Source: Nocardia iowensis (GTDB lineage: Bacteria > Actinomycetota > Actinomycetes > Mycobacteriales > Mycobacteriaceae). From it: a DNA stretch of 64,000 bases. Shown piece by piece: positions 16,944 to 25,380 of this stretch. Position numbers and translations under genes: made by a program. The notes under the pieces were generated by a model. The model worked only from the letters and a program-made list of their open reading frames with translations. It ran no database searches and had not been told where the DNA came from. The number at the start of each line of letters is the position of its first letter. The first letter of the stretch is position 1. The stretch spans positions 5,890,001 through 5,954,000 of the forward strand of contig NZ_CP078145.1 in NCBI RefSeq assembly GCF_019222765.1, read 5' to 3'.

Positions 16944-17648
16944 ATGAGCGTCAATGAGGTCGAGCGCGAACAAGCGATTCTCGATGCGGCCGCCGAACTG
17001 CTGTGCCGGATCGGCTATCAGAAGCTGACGATGGGCGATGTCGCCGAGGCAGTTGCGCTGCATCGAGGTCTGGTCTATCTACAGTTCAAGTCCAAAGACG
17101 AGCTCGTCGAAGCGACTGTGCTCCGCGAACTGGGCCGGTACGCGCAGGTATGGCGGGCGCATCTGGAGGCGGATCCGCACGCGGGCAGCGTGGCCAGCGT
17201 CTATCGGGCGATGGTGCACACGCTGACGCGGCTGCCCCTGGCCGCGGCGATCGTCGCACGGGACGAGGACGTCTTCGGTAGGTACCTCCGCAAGCCGGGC
17301 ACCGTCTTCGAACGGCTACCGCAGGTCAGCACGCGCGAATTCCTGCTCCGCATGCAGGAGGCGGGCACCGTGCGTCCCGACGTCGATACCCGCACGACCG
17401 CTTACCTTCTCGACGCGTTGACGCCCGCCATCCGGGCCACCTTGCCGACGGAGGGGGCGCTGCCAGCCGATCCCGATCGGCCGTCCGCGGACGAACTACT
17501 CGCGACGCTTGCCGACTTGCTCGAGCGTGCCCTGACCCCACCGGACGGCGCCGACCTCAACCGAGGCAAAACGCTACTGCTCGCCGGACTCGACCAAGCC
17601 CGCGCCGACATGTCCACCGAAACCGTTACGCAGGAAGAAGTCTCATGA
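16944..17648 (+). CDS. TetR-family regulator of the adjacent phosphotransferase-like gene
   Basis: 234 residues from ATG 16944. TetR domain at residues 5-55 with helix-turn-helix LTMGDVAEAVALHRGLVYLQF, then a helical ligand domain. A TTG start at 16866 would place the inverted repeat inside the gene, so the ATG is preferred. The stop overlaps the next gene's ATG by 4 bases, implying one transcript with the RPH-like enzyme and probably the esterase. Most likely a repressor of this cassette; the inducer is unknown. Confidence 0.85.
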   Translation: MSVNEVEREQAILDAAAELLCRIGYQKLTMGDVAEAVALHRGLVYLQFKSKDELVEATVLRELGRYAQVWRAHLEADPHAGSVASVYRAMVHTLTRLPLAAAIVARDEDVFGRYLRKPGTVFERLPQVSTREFLLRMQEAGTVRPDVDTRTTAYLLDALTPAIRATLPTEGALPADPDRPSADELLATLADLLERALTPPDGADLNRGKTLLLAGLDQARADMSTETVTQEEVS

Positions 17649-20263
17649 TCACCTCCGCAGATCCACTCGTCCTGCCCTTGGCCGACTCGGCCGCCACCCT
17701 GGAACTCGTCGGTGGCAAGGGTGCGTCGCTGGCCCGCCTGGCCGCGGCGAAGCTGCCGGTGCCGCCCGGATTCCACGTGACAACAGCCGCATACCGGCAG
17801 TTCGTACGCGGGGCGGGCTTGCACGAGCGGATTCTCGACTCAGCCGCGATGGCCGACCCTGATCGGCCGGCCACGGTGGACACGGTGGCCGACGAAATCG
17901 CCGCGTGGTTCGCCGAACAGCCGGTGCCGGAGGACATCTCGGCCGCACTGCGATCGGCCTACGCCGAACTCGGTCCCGACGTCGCGGTCGCGGTCCGCTC
18001 CTCCGCCACCGCCGAGGACCTACCGGAGATGTCCTTCGCCGGGCAACAGGAGACCTACCTGAACATCCGCGGCGCCGACGACGTCGTGGCGGCGGTGAAA
18101 CGGTGCTGGGCCTCCCTGTGGACGGCCAGAGCCATCGGCTACCGGGCTCGCCAGGGCGTTGCGGCCGACGACGTGAACCTGGCCGTCGTCGTCCAAGAAC
18201 TCGTGCCCGCGGACGCGGCAGGCGTCCTGTTCACCGCCGATCCGGTTACCGGCGCACGCGATCAGGTGCTGATCAACGCGGCCTGGGGCCTGGGCGAGGC
18301 GATCGTGAGCGGAAACGTCACGCCCGACACGATTCTCGTCGCAAAAGCCGACGCGGCGATCGTCCGGCAGGAGATCAGCGACAAACAGGTCATGACGGTG
18401 CGGACCGCCACTGGCACGCACGAGGAGCCGGTGCCCGCCGCCAAACGGCACCAGCCGGTGCTCGGCCCGGACCAGGCGGCCGAGCTGTCCCGCATCGCGA
18501 TACGGATCGAGGAGCTGTACGGCACGCCGATGGATATCGAGTGGGCGATGCACGGCACGAGCCTGTTCATCGTGCAAGCACGGCCGATCACCGCACTACC
18601 CGACCCGCCTGAGCATCGGCAGCCGGTCGAGTGGGAGCTGCCCGACCCGCACGGAAAATACATGCGGGCCAGCGTCATGGAGCTACTGCCCGATCCGTTG
18701 TCGCCGTTGTTCGCGACGCTCGGCATCCCGGCACTGGCCCGTGCCACCGTCGATCGCTATCACGACCTCGGGCTGCCGTATTTCGACGACCCGCTGGCCG
18801 TCATCAATGGATACGGCTATTACGACGTTGATTACACGCCCGGACTGCTCGGCCGAATGGCGTTGGCACAGCCGCGGTTTCTCGCGTCGACGCTGCCGCG
18901 CGCACTGCGGACGTCACCGCAGCGCTGGCGCACGGCGCACGAACGGTACGCCGAGCTCACCGCGCGTTGGCAGGCGACGGACCCGGTCGCCGCGACAGCC
19001 GCCGAATTGCTCGATGGCGTGCGTGCGATCGTCGACGAAGCGGCGCGCTATTACCTGACCTTGCAGAGTGGCGTGCTGCCCGCGGCATACATCAGTGAGG
19101 CCATGTTCACCGCGGTGTACAAAAGCATGCGCCGCCATAACGATCCACCGGCACTGACATTTCTCCTCGGTTTCGACAGCAAGCCGGTGCGTGCGGAGAA
19201 GTCCCTCTACGATCTTGCGCGGTGGTTGCGTGAACACCCGAAACTCGCTGATCGCATCGAAACACTTTCCGGTGCCGACGTTCTCGAATTGCTTCGAGGC
19301 GAGGACAACTCCGCCGACGAGGAGGCGCTGGCGGAGTTCCGTTCTCGGTTCACGCAACATCTGACTGCCTACGGCAACACGGTTTACGACCTCGACTTCG
19401 CCAAACCGCTGCCCGCCGAGAACCCGGCACCGATGCTGCAGACACTGGCATTCTTCCGAACCGATAATGCGCCGGACCCCTACGCACGGCAGCGCACCGC
19501 GAAGACCGCTCGCGAGCAGGCGGCCCGCGACCTCGCGGCACGCAGGCTCGGCGTGCGGCGTGGCCTGGCGCTACGACTGTTGCGCTGGGCGCAGACCATG
19601 GCTCCGTTGCGCGAGGACGCTCTCGCCGACGTCGGCCTCGGCTGGCCTGCCGTCCGCACATTGCTGCACGAACTGGGCAGGCGGCTCGTCGCCACCGAAG
19701 CCATCACCGCGATCGACGAGGTGTTCCTGTTGCAACTCGATGAGCTCGAAGAGGCGGTGCGCGCCCTGGATTCCGGGCGCGGGCCCGCGGATTCGCGTGC
19801 CGTCGTGGCGGAGCGGGAAGCGACCTGGCGTGCACAGCAGAAGGTCGCGCCACCGCCTGTCCTACCGGTCTCGGGTGGCTCGAAATTGCTCGGCATCGAC
19901 TTCGGCAAGCTCATGCCGTCGCACGCGCAGCAGGACTCGGCGGTCGTCAAGGGTGTGCCGGGAAGTCCGGGGCGGATCACGGCTCCCGCGCGAATCATCC
20001 ACGGACCCAGCGAGTTCGATCGCATGCGTCCCGGCGACGTGCTGGTCGCCAAGATCACGACACCGGCCTGGACGCCGTTGTTCGCGCTGGCCGCCGCAGT
20101 CGTCACCGATGTCGGCGGCTCGCTCAGTCACAGTTCGATCGTCGCCCGCGAGTACCACATTCCCGCCGTGCTCGGCACGGGTGTGGCGACCGAGCGGCTG
20201 CGCGACGGCGCCCCGGTCACCGTCGATGGTGACGCGGGAACAGTGACCCCCGCTACCGCCTGA
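17645..20263 (+). CDS. rifampin-phosphotransferase-like dikinase (ATP-grasp plus swivelling His domain)
   Basis: 872 residues. The N-terminal PPDK-type ATP-grasp domain (about 1-320) shows LVGGKGASLARL, VAVRSSATAEDLPEMSFAGQ and FIVQARPIT. The central region (about 330-770) has a family segment MELLPDPLSPL. The C-terminal swivelling domain carries the phospho-histidine in TDVGGSLSHSSIVAREYHIP. The protein ends there and lacks the PEP/pyruvate TIM barrel, so it cannot be a normal PEP synthase or PPDK. Length and domain order equal those of rifampin phosphotransferase (about 865 residues). Homologues with other or unknown substrates exist, so the substrate is not proven. Coupled to an upstream TetR gene. 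Confidence 0.78.
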   Translation: MITSADPLVLPLADSAATLELVGGKGASLARLAAAKLPVPPGFHVTTAAYRQFVRGAGLHERILDSAAMADPDRPATVDTVADEIAAWFAEQPVPEDISAALRSAYAELGPDVAVAVRSSATAEDLPEMSFAGQQETYLNIRGADDVVAAVKRCWASLWTARAIGYRARQGVAADDVNLAVVVQELVPADAAGVLFTADPVTGARDQVLINAAWGLGEAIVSGNVTPDTILVAKADAAIVRQEISDKQVMTVRTATGTHEEPVPAAKRHQPVLGPDQAAELSRIAIRIEELYGTPMDIEWAMHGTSLFIVQARPITALPDPPEHRQPVEWELPDPHGKYMRASVMELLPDPLSPLFATLGIPALARATVDRYHDLGLPYFDDPLAVINGYGYYDVDYTPGLLGRMALAQPRFLASTLPRALRTSPQRWRTAHERYAELTARWQATDPVAATAAELLDGVRAIVDEAARYYLTLQSGVLPAAYISEAMFTAVYKSMRRHNDPPALTFLLGFDSKPVRAEKSLYDLARWLREHPKLADRIETLSGADVLELLRGEDNSADEEALAEFRSRFTQHLTAYGNTVYDLDFAKPLPAENPAPMLQTLAFFRTDNAPDPYARQRTAKTAREQAARDLAARRLGVRRGLALRLLRWAQTMAPLREDALADVGLGWPAVRTLLHELGRRLVATEAITAIDEVFLLQLDELEEAVRALDSGRGPADSRAVVAEREATWRAQQKVAPPPVLPVSGGSKLLGIDFGKLMPSHAQQDSAVVKGVPGSPGRITAPARIIHGPSEFDRMRPGDVLVAKITTPAWTPLFALAAAVVTDVGGSLSHSSIVAREYHIPAVLGTGVATERLRDGAPVTVDGDAGTVTPATA

Positions 20264-20292
20264 CCCGAATCACCGCGAGAGGCACGATCAAC

Positions 20293-21096
20293 ATGACCGA
20301 AGAGATCATCCCGCTATGGCCCGAATCGGCTGCGGGCAAACCGAATCCGTATGGCCAGGAGACCACCGTTCCCGCGGTCGTCGGCCACAAGGACGTCACC
20401 CTCATCCGCAATGTCACCGAACCCGCGCTGACGGTCCACCGTCCTGATCCGTCGCGCGCTACCGGCACCGCTGTCATCGTTTGTCCAGGAGGCAGTTTCG
20501 TCACTCTGACGAACGGCACCGGCACGGCCATCGCGAAAGCGCTTGCCGCGTACGGTTTCACCGCGTTCGTGCTCAGGTATCGGCTGCTGCCCTCGGCTCC
20601 CCGCGACGAGGACTTCGCGAAACAGTGGGCGACGGACTACCGCATGGACGAGATCAAGTCGCAGTCCCGCGTCGCAGGGGCGGACGCGGTGCGCGCGGTG
20701 CAAGTGGTCCGGGAACAGGCATCGACCTGGGACCTCGATCCGCACCGAATCGGCGTCCTCGGCTTCTCCGCTGGCGGCCTGCTGACCATCGGCGCCGCAA
20801 CGACATACGACGAGCACAGCCGTCCCGATTTCGCCGCGGCGATCTACGGCCCACCGTGGCACGAGTATGTCGTCCCGCCGGACGCGCCTCCGCTGTTCAT
20901 CGCTTTCGCCAGTGACGACACCGGTGAGAACGTGGTGAACGGAAACCTGGCCCTGTACCAGGCCTGGCAAGCCGCGGGCCACGACGTCGAGATGCACGTC
21001 TACGCACGGGGCGGCCATGGTTTCGCAATGGAACCACAAGGGCTGCCGTGCGATACCTGGATGGACCGATTCCTCGACTGGGTGCGCGCGGGCTAG
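20293..21096 (+). CDS. alpha/beta-hydrolase (esterase, acetyl-xylan-esterase/BD-FAE-like)
   Basis: 267 residues. The strand and oxyanion loop AVIVCPGGSFVTLT, nucleophile elbow GFSAGG (Ser near residue 160) and catalytic His in GGHGFAME are visible; an acid is expected near PLFIAFASDDTGEN. No signal peptide, so cytoplasmic. It follows the RPH-like gene by 29 bp on the same strand and is probably in the same operon. Substrate unknown. Its last 4 bases overlap the 3' end of the convergent pheC-like gene. Confidence 0.83.
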   Translation: MTEEIIPLWPESAAGKPNPYGQETTVPAVVGHKDVTLIRNVTEPALTVHRPDPSRATGTAVIVCPGGSFVTLTNGTGTAIAKALAAYGFTAFVLRYRLLPSAPRDEDFAKQWATDYRMDEIKSQSRVAGADAVRAVQVVREQASTWDLDPHRIGVLGFSAGGLLTIGAATTYDEHSRPDFAAAIYGPPWHEYVVPPDAPPLFIAFASDDTGENVVNGNLALYQAWQAAGHDVEMHVYARGGHGFAMEPQGLPCDTWMDRFLDWVRAG

Positions 21097-21878
21097 TTCT
21101 CGGTGGCGTCGGGGCCGATCCAGCGGTCGAACAACCGGTCCACCGCGCCGGTGGCGAGTTGGCTGGCCAGCCACCCGTTGAGGGCGGTAGCCAGGACCGG
21201 GTCGTTCTTGCGGATCAGGAAAACCTTGCCGAACGAGTCGAAAGACTTGTCGGGGTGCAGGACCTGGAGACCGGGGTGCTGGCGGACGCGGTAGCGGCCC
21301 TCGACGGCGTCGGTGACGAAGACGTCGGCGCGGCCCTGTTCGACCTCGTCGAAGATGGTCAGATTCTCGGGCCAGAGGGTGAGTTGGGCGTCGGGGAAGT
21401 TCTTGCGCGCGAATTCCTCGTTGGTGCCACCGCGATTCGCGATCACGCGCACCTCGGGACGGTTGATCTGCTCGATGGTCGAGTAGTCGGTGTCGTTCCC
21501 GCGGCGTGTGACGGGCGTCTTGCCATCGGTCCCGTAGGTGATCGAGAAGTCGGCGAAGGCGCGGCGGGCAGGCGAGTCGGAGATGCCGCCGACGGCGATA
21601 TCGCAGTGCCGCTCAGCGAAATCGGTCTTCAGGGTCGCCCAGGTGACCGGAACGAAGTGGGTTGGCCGGCGCAAGAGATCGGCGAAGCCGCGAGCCAACT
21701 CGATATCGACGCCGCGGTAGCCGCCCTCGGCGACCGAATACGGCGGATAGTCCCCCGGCGTGCACACGCGCAGGGCGTTGATCTCGTCGGCTCCCGCCGG
21801 AATCGCCGGTGCCGCAAGGACCGTCATACCGGCAAGCAGTACCGCACCGAGGCGACCGGTCAGCCGCGCGAGTCGCAT
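21093..21878 (-). CDS. secreted PheC-like periplasmic-binding-fold protein (possible cyclohexadienyl dehydratase)
   Basis: 261 residues with a signal peptide ending near IPAGADE. The type II solute-binding fold has the PheC-like segments LRVCTPGDYPPYSV, ISYGTDGKTPVTR-like, IEQINRPEVRVIANRGGTN, WPENLTIFDEVEQGRADVFVTDAVEGR and HPDKSFDSFGKVFLI. These follow exported Pseudomonas cyclohexadienyl dehydratase closely, including the Glu of the DAVEGR segment thought to be the catalytic acid. It may therefore convert prephenate or arogenate outside the cytoplasm. It could instead be an orphan amino-acid-binding protein; no transporter genes are adjacent. It lies 4 bp after the small upstream gene. Confidence 0.68.
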   Translation of the reverse strand: MRLARLTGRLGAVLLAGMTVLAAPAIPAGADEINALRVCTPGDYPPYSVAEGGYRGVDIELARGFADLLRRPTHFVPVTWATLKTDFAERHCDIAVGGISDSPARRAFADFSITYGTDGKTPVTRRGNDTDYSTIEQINRPEVRVIANRGGTNEEFARKNFPDAQLTLWPENLTIFDEVEQGRADVFVTDAVEGRYRVRQHPGLQVLHPDKSFDSFGKVFLIRKNDPVLATALNGWLASQLATGAVDRLFDRWIGPDATEN

Positions 21879-21882
21879 GTGC

Positions 21883-22233
21883 TCAGTTCTCGTTGCGCGC
21901 CTTGGGGAATCGCTTCTGCCGGGCCACCCAGCCCGCCATCTGTGCCCAGTGCGACTTGCGCGGGGTGACGACGGAGGTCAGCTCGCGGTCCCACTCGTCG
22001 GCCTCGGTGAGGCCCTCGACGGCGGCGACGAGTTCCTTCGCGGCAGGCAGGTCTGCGACGACCCGGTCGCCAAGGATGCCATCGGAACCCACCAGCGTCA
22101 CTCGGACGCCGATGCGGCCGAGCGGTTGCAGCACGGCCGTGGCCGAGCCGCCGTGATCGGCGACGAATCCCTTGACTGACTCCACGAGGGTGCCCGACAA
22201 CTTCACTGGAGCCGTGGCGGCATGAGCACTCAT
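21883..22233 (-). CDS. conserved actinobacterial protein, Rv1455-like
   Basis: 116 residues from ATG 22233 (MSAHAATAPVKLSGTLVES). The N-terminal two thirds look like a compact alpha/beta domain (LGRIGVRVTLVGSDGILGDRVVADL). The tail is conserved and basic (KSHWAQMAGWVARQKRFPKARNEN). Its position, divergent from qor and next to the ctaA block, matches Rv1455 in M. tuberculosis as I recall. Function unknown. Upstream in-frame starts would run into the qor promoter region. Confidence 0.72.
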   Translation of the reverse strand: MSAHAATAPVKLSGTLVESVKGFVADHGGSATAVLQPLGRIGVRVTLVGSDGILGDRVVADLPAAKELVAAVEGLTEADEWDRELTSVVTPRKSHWAQMAGWVARQKRFPKARNEN

Positions 22234-22294
22234 GCCAGCGAGTTTACCGACCAGTAGGAAACGGTCCAGTCCCCTCGGGTGTAGAACAGATCTC

Positions 22295-23260
22295 ATGCGC
22301 GCGATTCAGGTATCCGAACACGGCGGTCCCGAAGTCCTGAAGTACGTCGAGGTGCCCGATCCGCAGATCGGATCCGATCAACTGCTGGTCGACATTCAAG
22401 CGATCGGGATCAATTTCATCGATACCTACATCCGCACCGGACGCTACCCGCAGGCGGTGCCCTACATCCCGGGCTCCGAGGCGACCGGCGTGGTCGCCGA
22501 GGTCGGCGCGAACGTGACCGAGTTCGCGGTCGGCGACCGGGTCGCCTGGGCGGGCGGGCCCGGCAGCTACGCCCAGCGGATCGCGGTGAACGCAGCGGTC
22601 GCGATCAAGGTCCCCGACGGTGTCGACCCGCCGGTCGCCGCCTCGGCGCTGCTGCAGGGCATGACCGCGCACTACCTGCTCGAATCGATCTACACCCCGC
22701 AGCCGGGCGAGTCCGTGCTGGTCCACGCGGGCGCGGGTGGCGTGGGCCTGATCCTCACCCAGCTCGCCGCGGCCCGGGGTGCCCGCGTGATCACCACGGT
22801 GTCCTCCGACGCCAAGGAAAAGCTGTCCCGCGAGGCGGGCGCGGCCGAAGTGTTGCGCTACGACGACGACCTCGCCTCTCAGGTACGTGCGCACACCGAC
22901 GGGGTCGGTGTCGCGGCTGCCTACGACGGCGTCGGCGCCGCCACCTTCGAGGCAAGCCTCGCCTCGCTGCGCGTCCGTGGCACGCTCGCCCTCTTCGGCG
23001 CCGCAAGCGGCCCCGTCCCCCCGTTCGACCTTCAGCGCCTCAATACTGCGGGCTCCCTGTTCGTCACCCGGCCCAGCCTCGCCCACTACACTCGCGACCG
23101 CGCCGAACTCCTCTGGCGCGCAACAGACATCCTCACCGCCATCGCCGATGGCACCCTGCGGATCCGCATCGGCGCCACCTACCCCCTCGCCGACGCCGAA
23201 CAGGCCCACCGCGACCTCGAAGCTCGCAAAACCACCGGGTCCATCGTCCTGCTCCCCTGA
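22295..23260 (+). CDS. qor: quinone oxidoreductase-type zinc-free MDR dehydrogenase
   Basis: 321 residues. Quinone-reductase branch of the MDR family: MRAIQVSEHGGPEVLKYVEV, NFIDTYIRTGRYP, PGSEATGVV, and the NADPH-binding motif HAGAGGVGLILTQLAAARG near residues 148-166, with VTRPSLAHY late in the protein. No zinc-ligand Cys cluster is seen. Members reduce quinones or enones with NADPH. Equivalent to Rv1454c by order. ATG 22295 fits the family start. Confidence 0.9.
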   Translation: MRAIQVSEHGGPEVLKYVEVPDPQIGSDQLLVDIQAIGINFIDTYIRTGRYPQAVPYIPGSEATGVVAEVGANVTEFAVGDRVAWAGGPGSYAQRIAVNAAVAIKVPDGVDPPVAASALLQGMTAHYLLESIYTPQPGESVLVHAGAGGVGLILTQLAAARGARVITTVSSDAKEKLSREAGAAEVLRYDDDLASQVRAHTDGVGVAAAYDGVGAATFEASLASLRVRGTLALFGAASGPVPPFDLQRLNTAGSLFVTRPSLAHYTRDRAELLWRATDILTAIADGTLRIRIGATYPLADAEQAHRDLEARKTTGSIVLLP

Positions 23261-23267
23261 GCGAAGG

Positions 23268-23864
23268 TCAGTAGTCCTGACCGGTCAAGCCTCGGTAGAT
23301 GAAGCGGGTCAGGCCGTCGACGGCTTGCCGGTCGGTGAGTTCGACCGTGCCGTCCTCGACCGCCTGGAGCAGGCTCGTCGTGAGGAGGAACATCATGGCG
23401 AGGCTGGCGTCGGGGGTGCTGGGTAGCGTCAATCCGCTGGGTCCGAAGCCGTCCAGGTGATCGGCGATATCGCGGCGTTGCTGGATCGCGAATTGCCCTG
23501 CCTGCCTGGCGAACTCGTCGTTGACGAGGGCGGCCTGCTGGATCGAGCGGTAGACGGCCCAGTGCTGCCGGGCGGAGATCCAGTACTGCTCGACATGGAA
23601 GCGGATCGCGTCCGGATCGGTGAAGTCCGGGTTGTGGTCCGGCCCTTCCGCCGTGATGTCGCCCTGGGCGGCGACGTCGTTCAGCAGTGCTTGGAGTAGC
23701 TCCTCCTTGCCCGCGAAATGGTTGTAGAACGACCCGGCCGCGCGACCGGCCGCCGTCGTGATGTCGGCGATCTTGGTGTTCAGGTAGCCGCGCTCGGCGA
23801 ACAGCCGCAGGGCCGCCGCCTTCAGCGCGTGCTCGGTCTCGGCCGACTTCTCCTTGCGACTCAT
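23268..23864 (-). CDS. TetR-family regulator of the flavin monooxygenase
   Basis: 198 residues beginning MSRKEKSAETEHALKAAALRL. TetR domain with helix-turn-helix TKIADITTAAGRAAGSFYNHF at residues 32-52, then a ligand domain with WISARQHWAVYRSIQQAAL. The frame extends upstream but would run through the divergent promoter, so ATG 23864 was chosen. Two TGAAT-N4-ATTCA palindromes lie in the 91-bp gap to the monooxygenase, which it probably represses together with itself. Inducer unknown, likely an aromatic or phenolic compound. Confidence 0.88.
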   Translation of the reverse strand: MSRKEKSAETEHALKAAALRLFAERGYLNTKIADITTAAGRAAGSFYNHFAGKEELLQALLNDVAAQGDITAEGPDHNPDFTDPDAIRFHVEQYWISARQHWAVYRSIQQAALVNDEFARQAGQFAIQQRRDIADHLDGFGPSGLTLPSTPDASLAMMFLLTTSLLQAVEDGTVELTDRQAVDGLTRFIYRGLTGQDY

Positions 23865-23884
23865 CGACACCCGCACCCACCTCC

Positions 23885-23913
23885 TTGACAGGCAAACTAC
23901 CAACTTCCATACT
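23885..23913 (+). promoter_or_regulatory. promoter of the flavin monooxygenase gene
   Basis: Consensus -35 TTGACA at 23885-23890, 17-bp spacer, and -10 CATACT at 23908-23913. Transcription would begin near 23920, inside the first operator palindrome. The gene's GTG is 43 bp beyond the -10 and has the Shine-Dalgarno GGAGGA. Confidence 0.55.
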
Positions 23914-23941
23914 GAATTAGCATTCACTGAATATAGATTCA
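23913..23941. promoter_or_regulatory. tandem palindromic operators for the divergent TetR gene
   Basis: Two 14-bp palindromes, TGAATTAGCATTCA at 23913-23926 and TGAATATAGATTCA at 23928-23941, share the form TGAAT-N4-ATTCA. Their centres are 15 bp apart. They cover the expected transcription start of the monooxygenase and lie between it and the divergent TetR gene, as expected for paired TetR dimers. Confidence 0.75.
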
Positions 23942-23955
23942 TAATTGGAGGAACA

Positions 23956-25377
23956 GTGCAAGACCAGGTACTCATCGCAGGCGCCGGGCCCACCGGCCTG
24001 ACCCTCGCCCTAGATCTCGCCCGCCGCGACATCCCGGTGCGCATCGTCGACCAGGCGACCGCGTTCTTCGCCGGGTCGCGCGGTGACGGCATCCAGCCCC
24101 GCACCTTGGAGGTATTCGACGACCTAGGGGTGCTCGAAGCGGTGCGAGCCGCGGGCGCGCCGACGCCGGTGCTGCGCGCCTACTTCGATGGCGAGTTCGT
24201 CGGCGAACGCAGGATGAGCGAGCCGGTCGAGCCGACGCCCGCGGTCCCCTACCCCAATACCTGGGTGCTCGGGCAGTCCGGCACCGAGGCGATCCTGCGC
24301 GATCGTCTCGCGGAATTCGGCGTGCGGGTCGAACTCGGCACCGCGCTGTCGGCGTTCACTCAGGACGCCACCGGCGTCACCGCCACTCTGACGCGCGACG
24401 GCGCCGAGGAGATCGTGCGCGCTGTCTACCTGGTCGGCGCCGACGGCGGCCGCAGCACGGTGCGCAAGGCGCTCGGCATCGCGTTCGAGGGCACAACGGA
24501 CGAATCGCTGCGGATGCTGCTCGGCGACGTCCGGGCCGACGCCCTCGATCACGAAGTCGGCTACTGGTTCGCGACGGCGGAGCGGCCGATGGAGGGAATC
24601 GCCCTGTCCCCCTTGCCGGGTGGGCGCCAATTCCAGTTCGCGGCGCCGCTGACCGGCGACGCCGAACCGACACTCGTGGTCCTACAGGAGTACGTAAACC
24701 GGTACTCCGGCCGCACCGACATCACCTTGACCGAGCTCACCTGGGTGACAGTCTGGCGCCCGAATGTCCGGCTGGCCGAACGGTTCCGGGACGGCCGGGT
24801 CTTCCTTGCCGGTGACGCGGCTCACGTGCATCCGCCGACCGGCGGCCAGGGGATGAACACCGGCATCCAGGACGCGTACAACCTCGCCTGGAAACTGGCC
24901 GCCGCCGTCCACGGGGACGAATCACTGTTGGACAGCTACGAATCCGAACGCAGAACAGTCGCCGCCCGCGTGCTCGGCATCAGCTCCGCATTGCTCGACA
25001 AACTGGTCGACGGCGCCGAGGACGCGATGGCACGCGGCCCGGAGACCCAGCAGCTGGACATCAGCTACCGCGATCCGGCCGACCCGAGGCCGCTCGCGCC
25101 GGGCGATCGTGCCCCCGACGCGCCGTTGAAGGACATGGCAGGCAACCCGATTCGCTTGTTCGACCTGTTCCGCGGCCCGCACGCGACGCTGCTGTGCTTC
25201 GGCGAAACCGGAGAACTACCAGCCGAACCCGAGGCGTACGCGGTGGTCCGGCCCGGCACGCAAGCATCCGGACGGCACGTCATCGACGTCGAAGGTCACG
25301 CGTTCGCCGTGTATCACGCGACGGACGGGACCCGGGTCACTGTCCGACCGGACGGATACGTCGGCGGATGCGACTGA
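23956..25377 (+). CDS. FAD-dependent aromatic-ring monooxygenase (PHBH-type hydroxylase)
   Basis: 473 residues from GTG 23956, placed by Shine-Dalgarno GGAGGA 6 bp upstream. N-terminal FAD motif VLIAGAGPTGLTLALDLARR (GxGxxG), the DG motif YLVGADGGRSTVRKALGI near residue 165, and the GD motif FLAGDAAHVHPPTGGQGMNTGIQDAYNLAWKL near residue 285. The C-terminus is a thioredoxin-like domain common in phenol and polyketide hydroxylases (PGDRAPDAPL, GHAFAVYHATDGTRVTVRPDGYVG). It hydroxylates an aromatic substrate with NAD(P)H and O2; which one is not evident. Under likely TetR control. Confidence 0.9.
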   Translation: MQDQVLIAGAGPTGLTLALDLARRDIPVRIVDQATAFFAGSRGDGIQPRTLEVFDDLGVLEAVRAAGAPTPVLRAYFDGEFVGERRMSEPVEPTPAVPYPNTWVLGQSGTEAILRDRLAEFGVRVELGTALSAFTQDATGVTATLTRDGAEEIVRAVYLVGADGGRSTVRKALGIAFEGTTDESLRMLLGDVRADALDHEVGYWFATAERPMEGIALSPLPGGRQFQFAAPLTGDAEPTLVVLQEYVNRYSGRTDITLTELTWVTVWRPNVRLAERFRDGRVFLAGDAAHVHPPTGGQGMNTGIQDAYNLAWKLAAAVHGDESLLDSYESERRTVAARVLGISSALLDKLVDGAEDAMARGPETQQLDISYRDPADPRPLAPGDRAPDAPLKDMAGNPIRLFDLFRGPHATLLCFGETGELPAEPEAYAVVRPGTQASGRHVIDVEGHAFAVYHATDGTRVTVRPDGYVGGCD

Positions 25378-25380
25378 CGG

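Noticed and set aside
17645..20263. Annotation as PEP synthase or pyruvate phosphate dikinase
   Set aside because: The C-terminal PEP/pyruvate-binding barrel is absent; the chain ends with the swivelling His domain.
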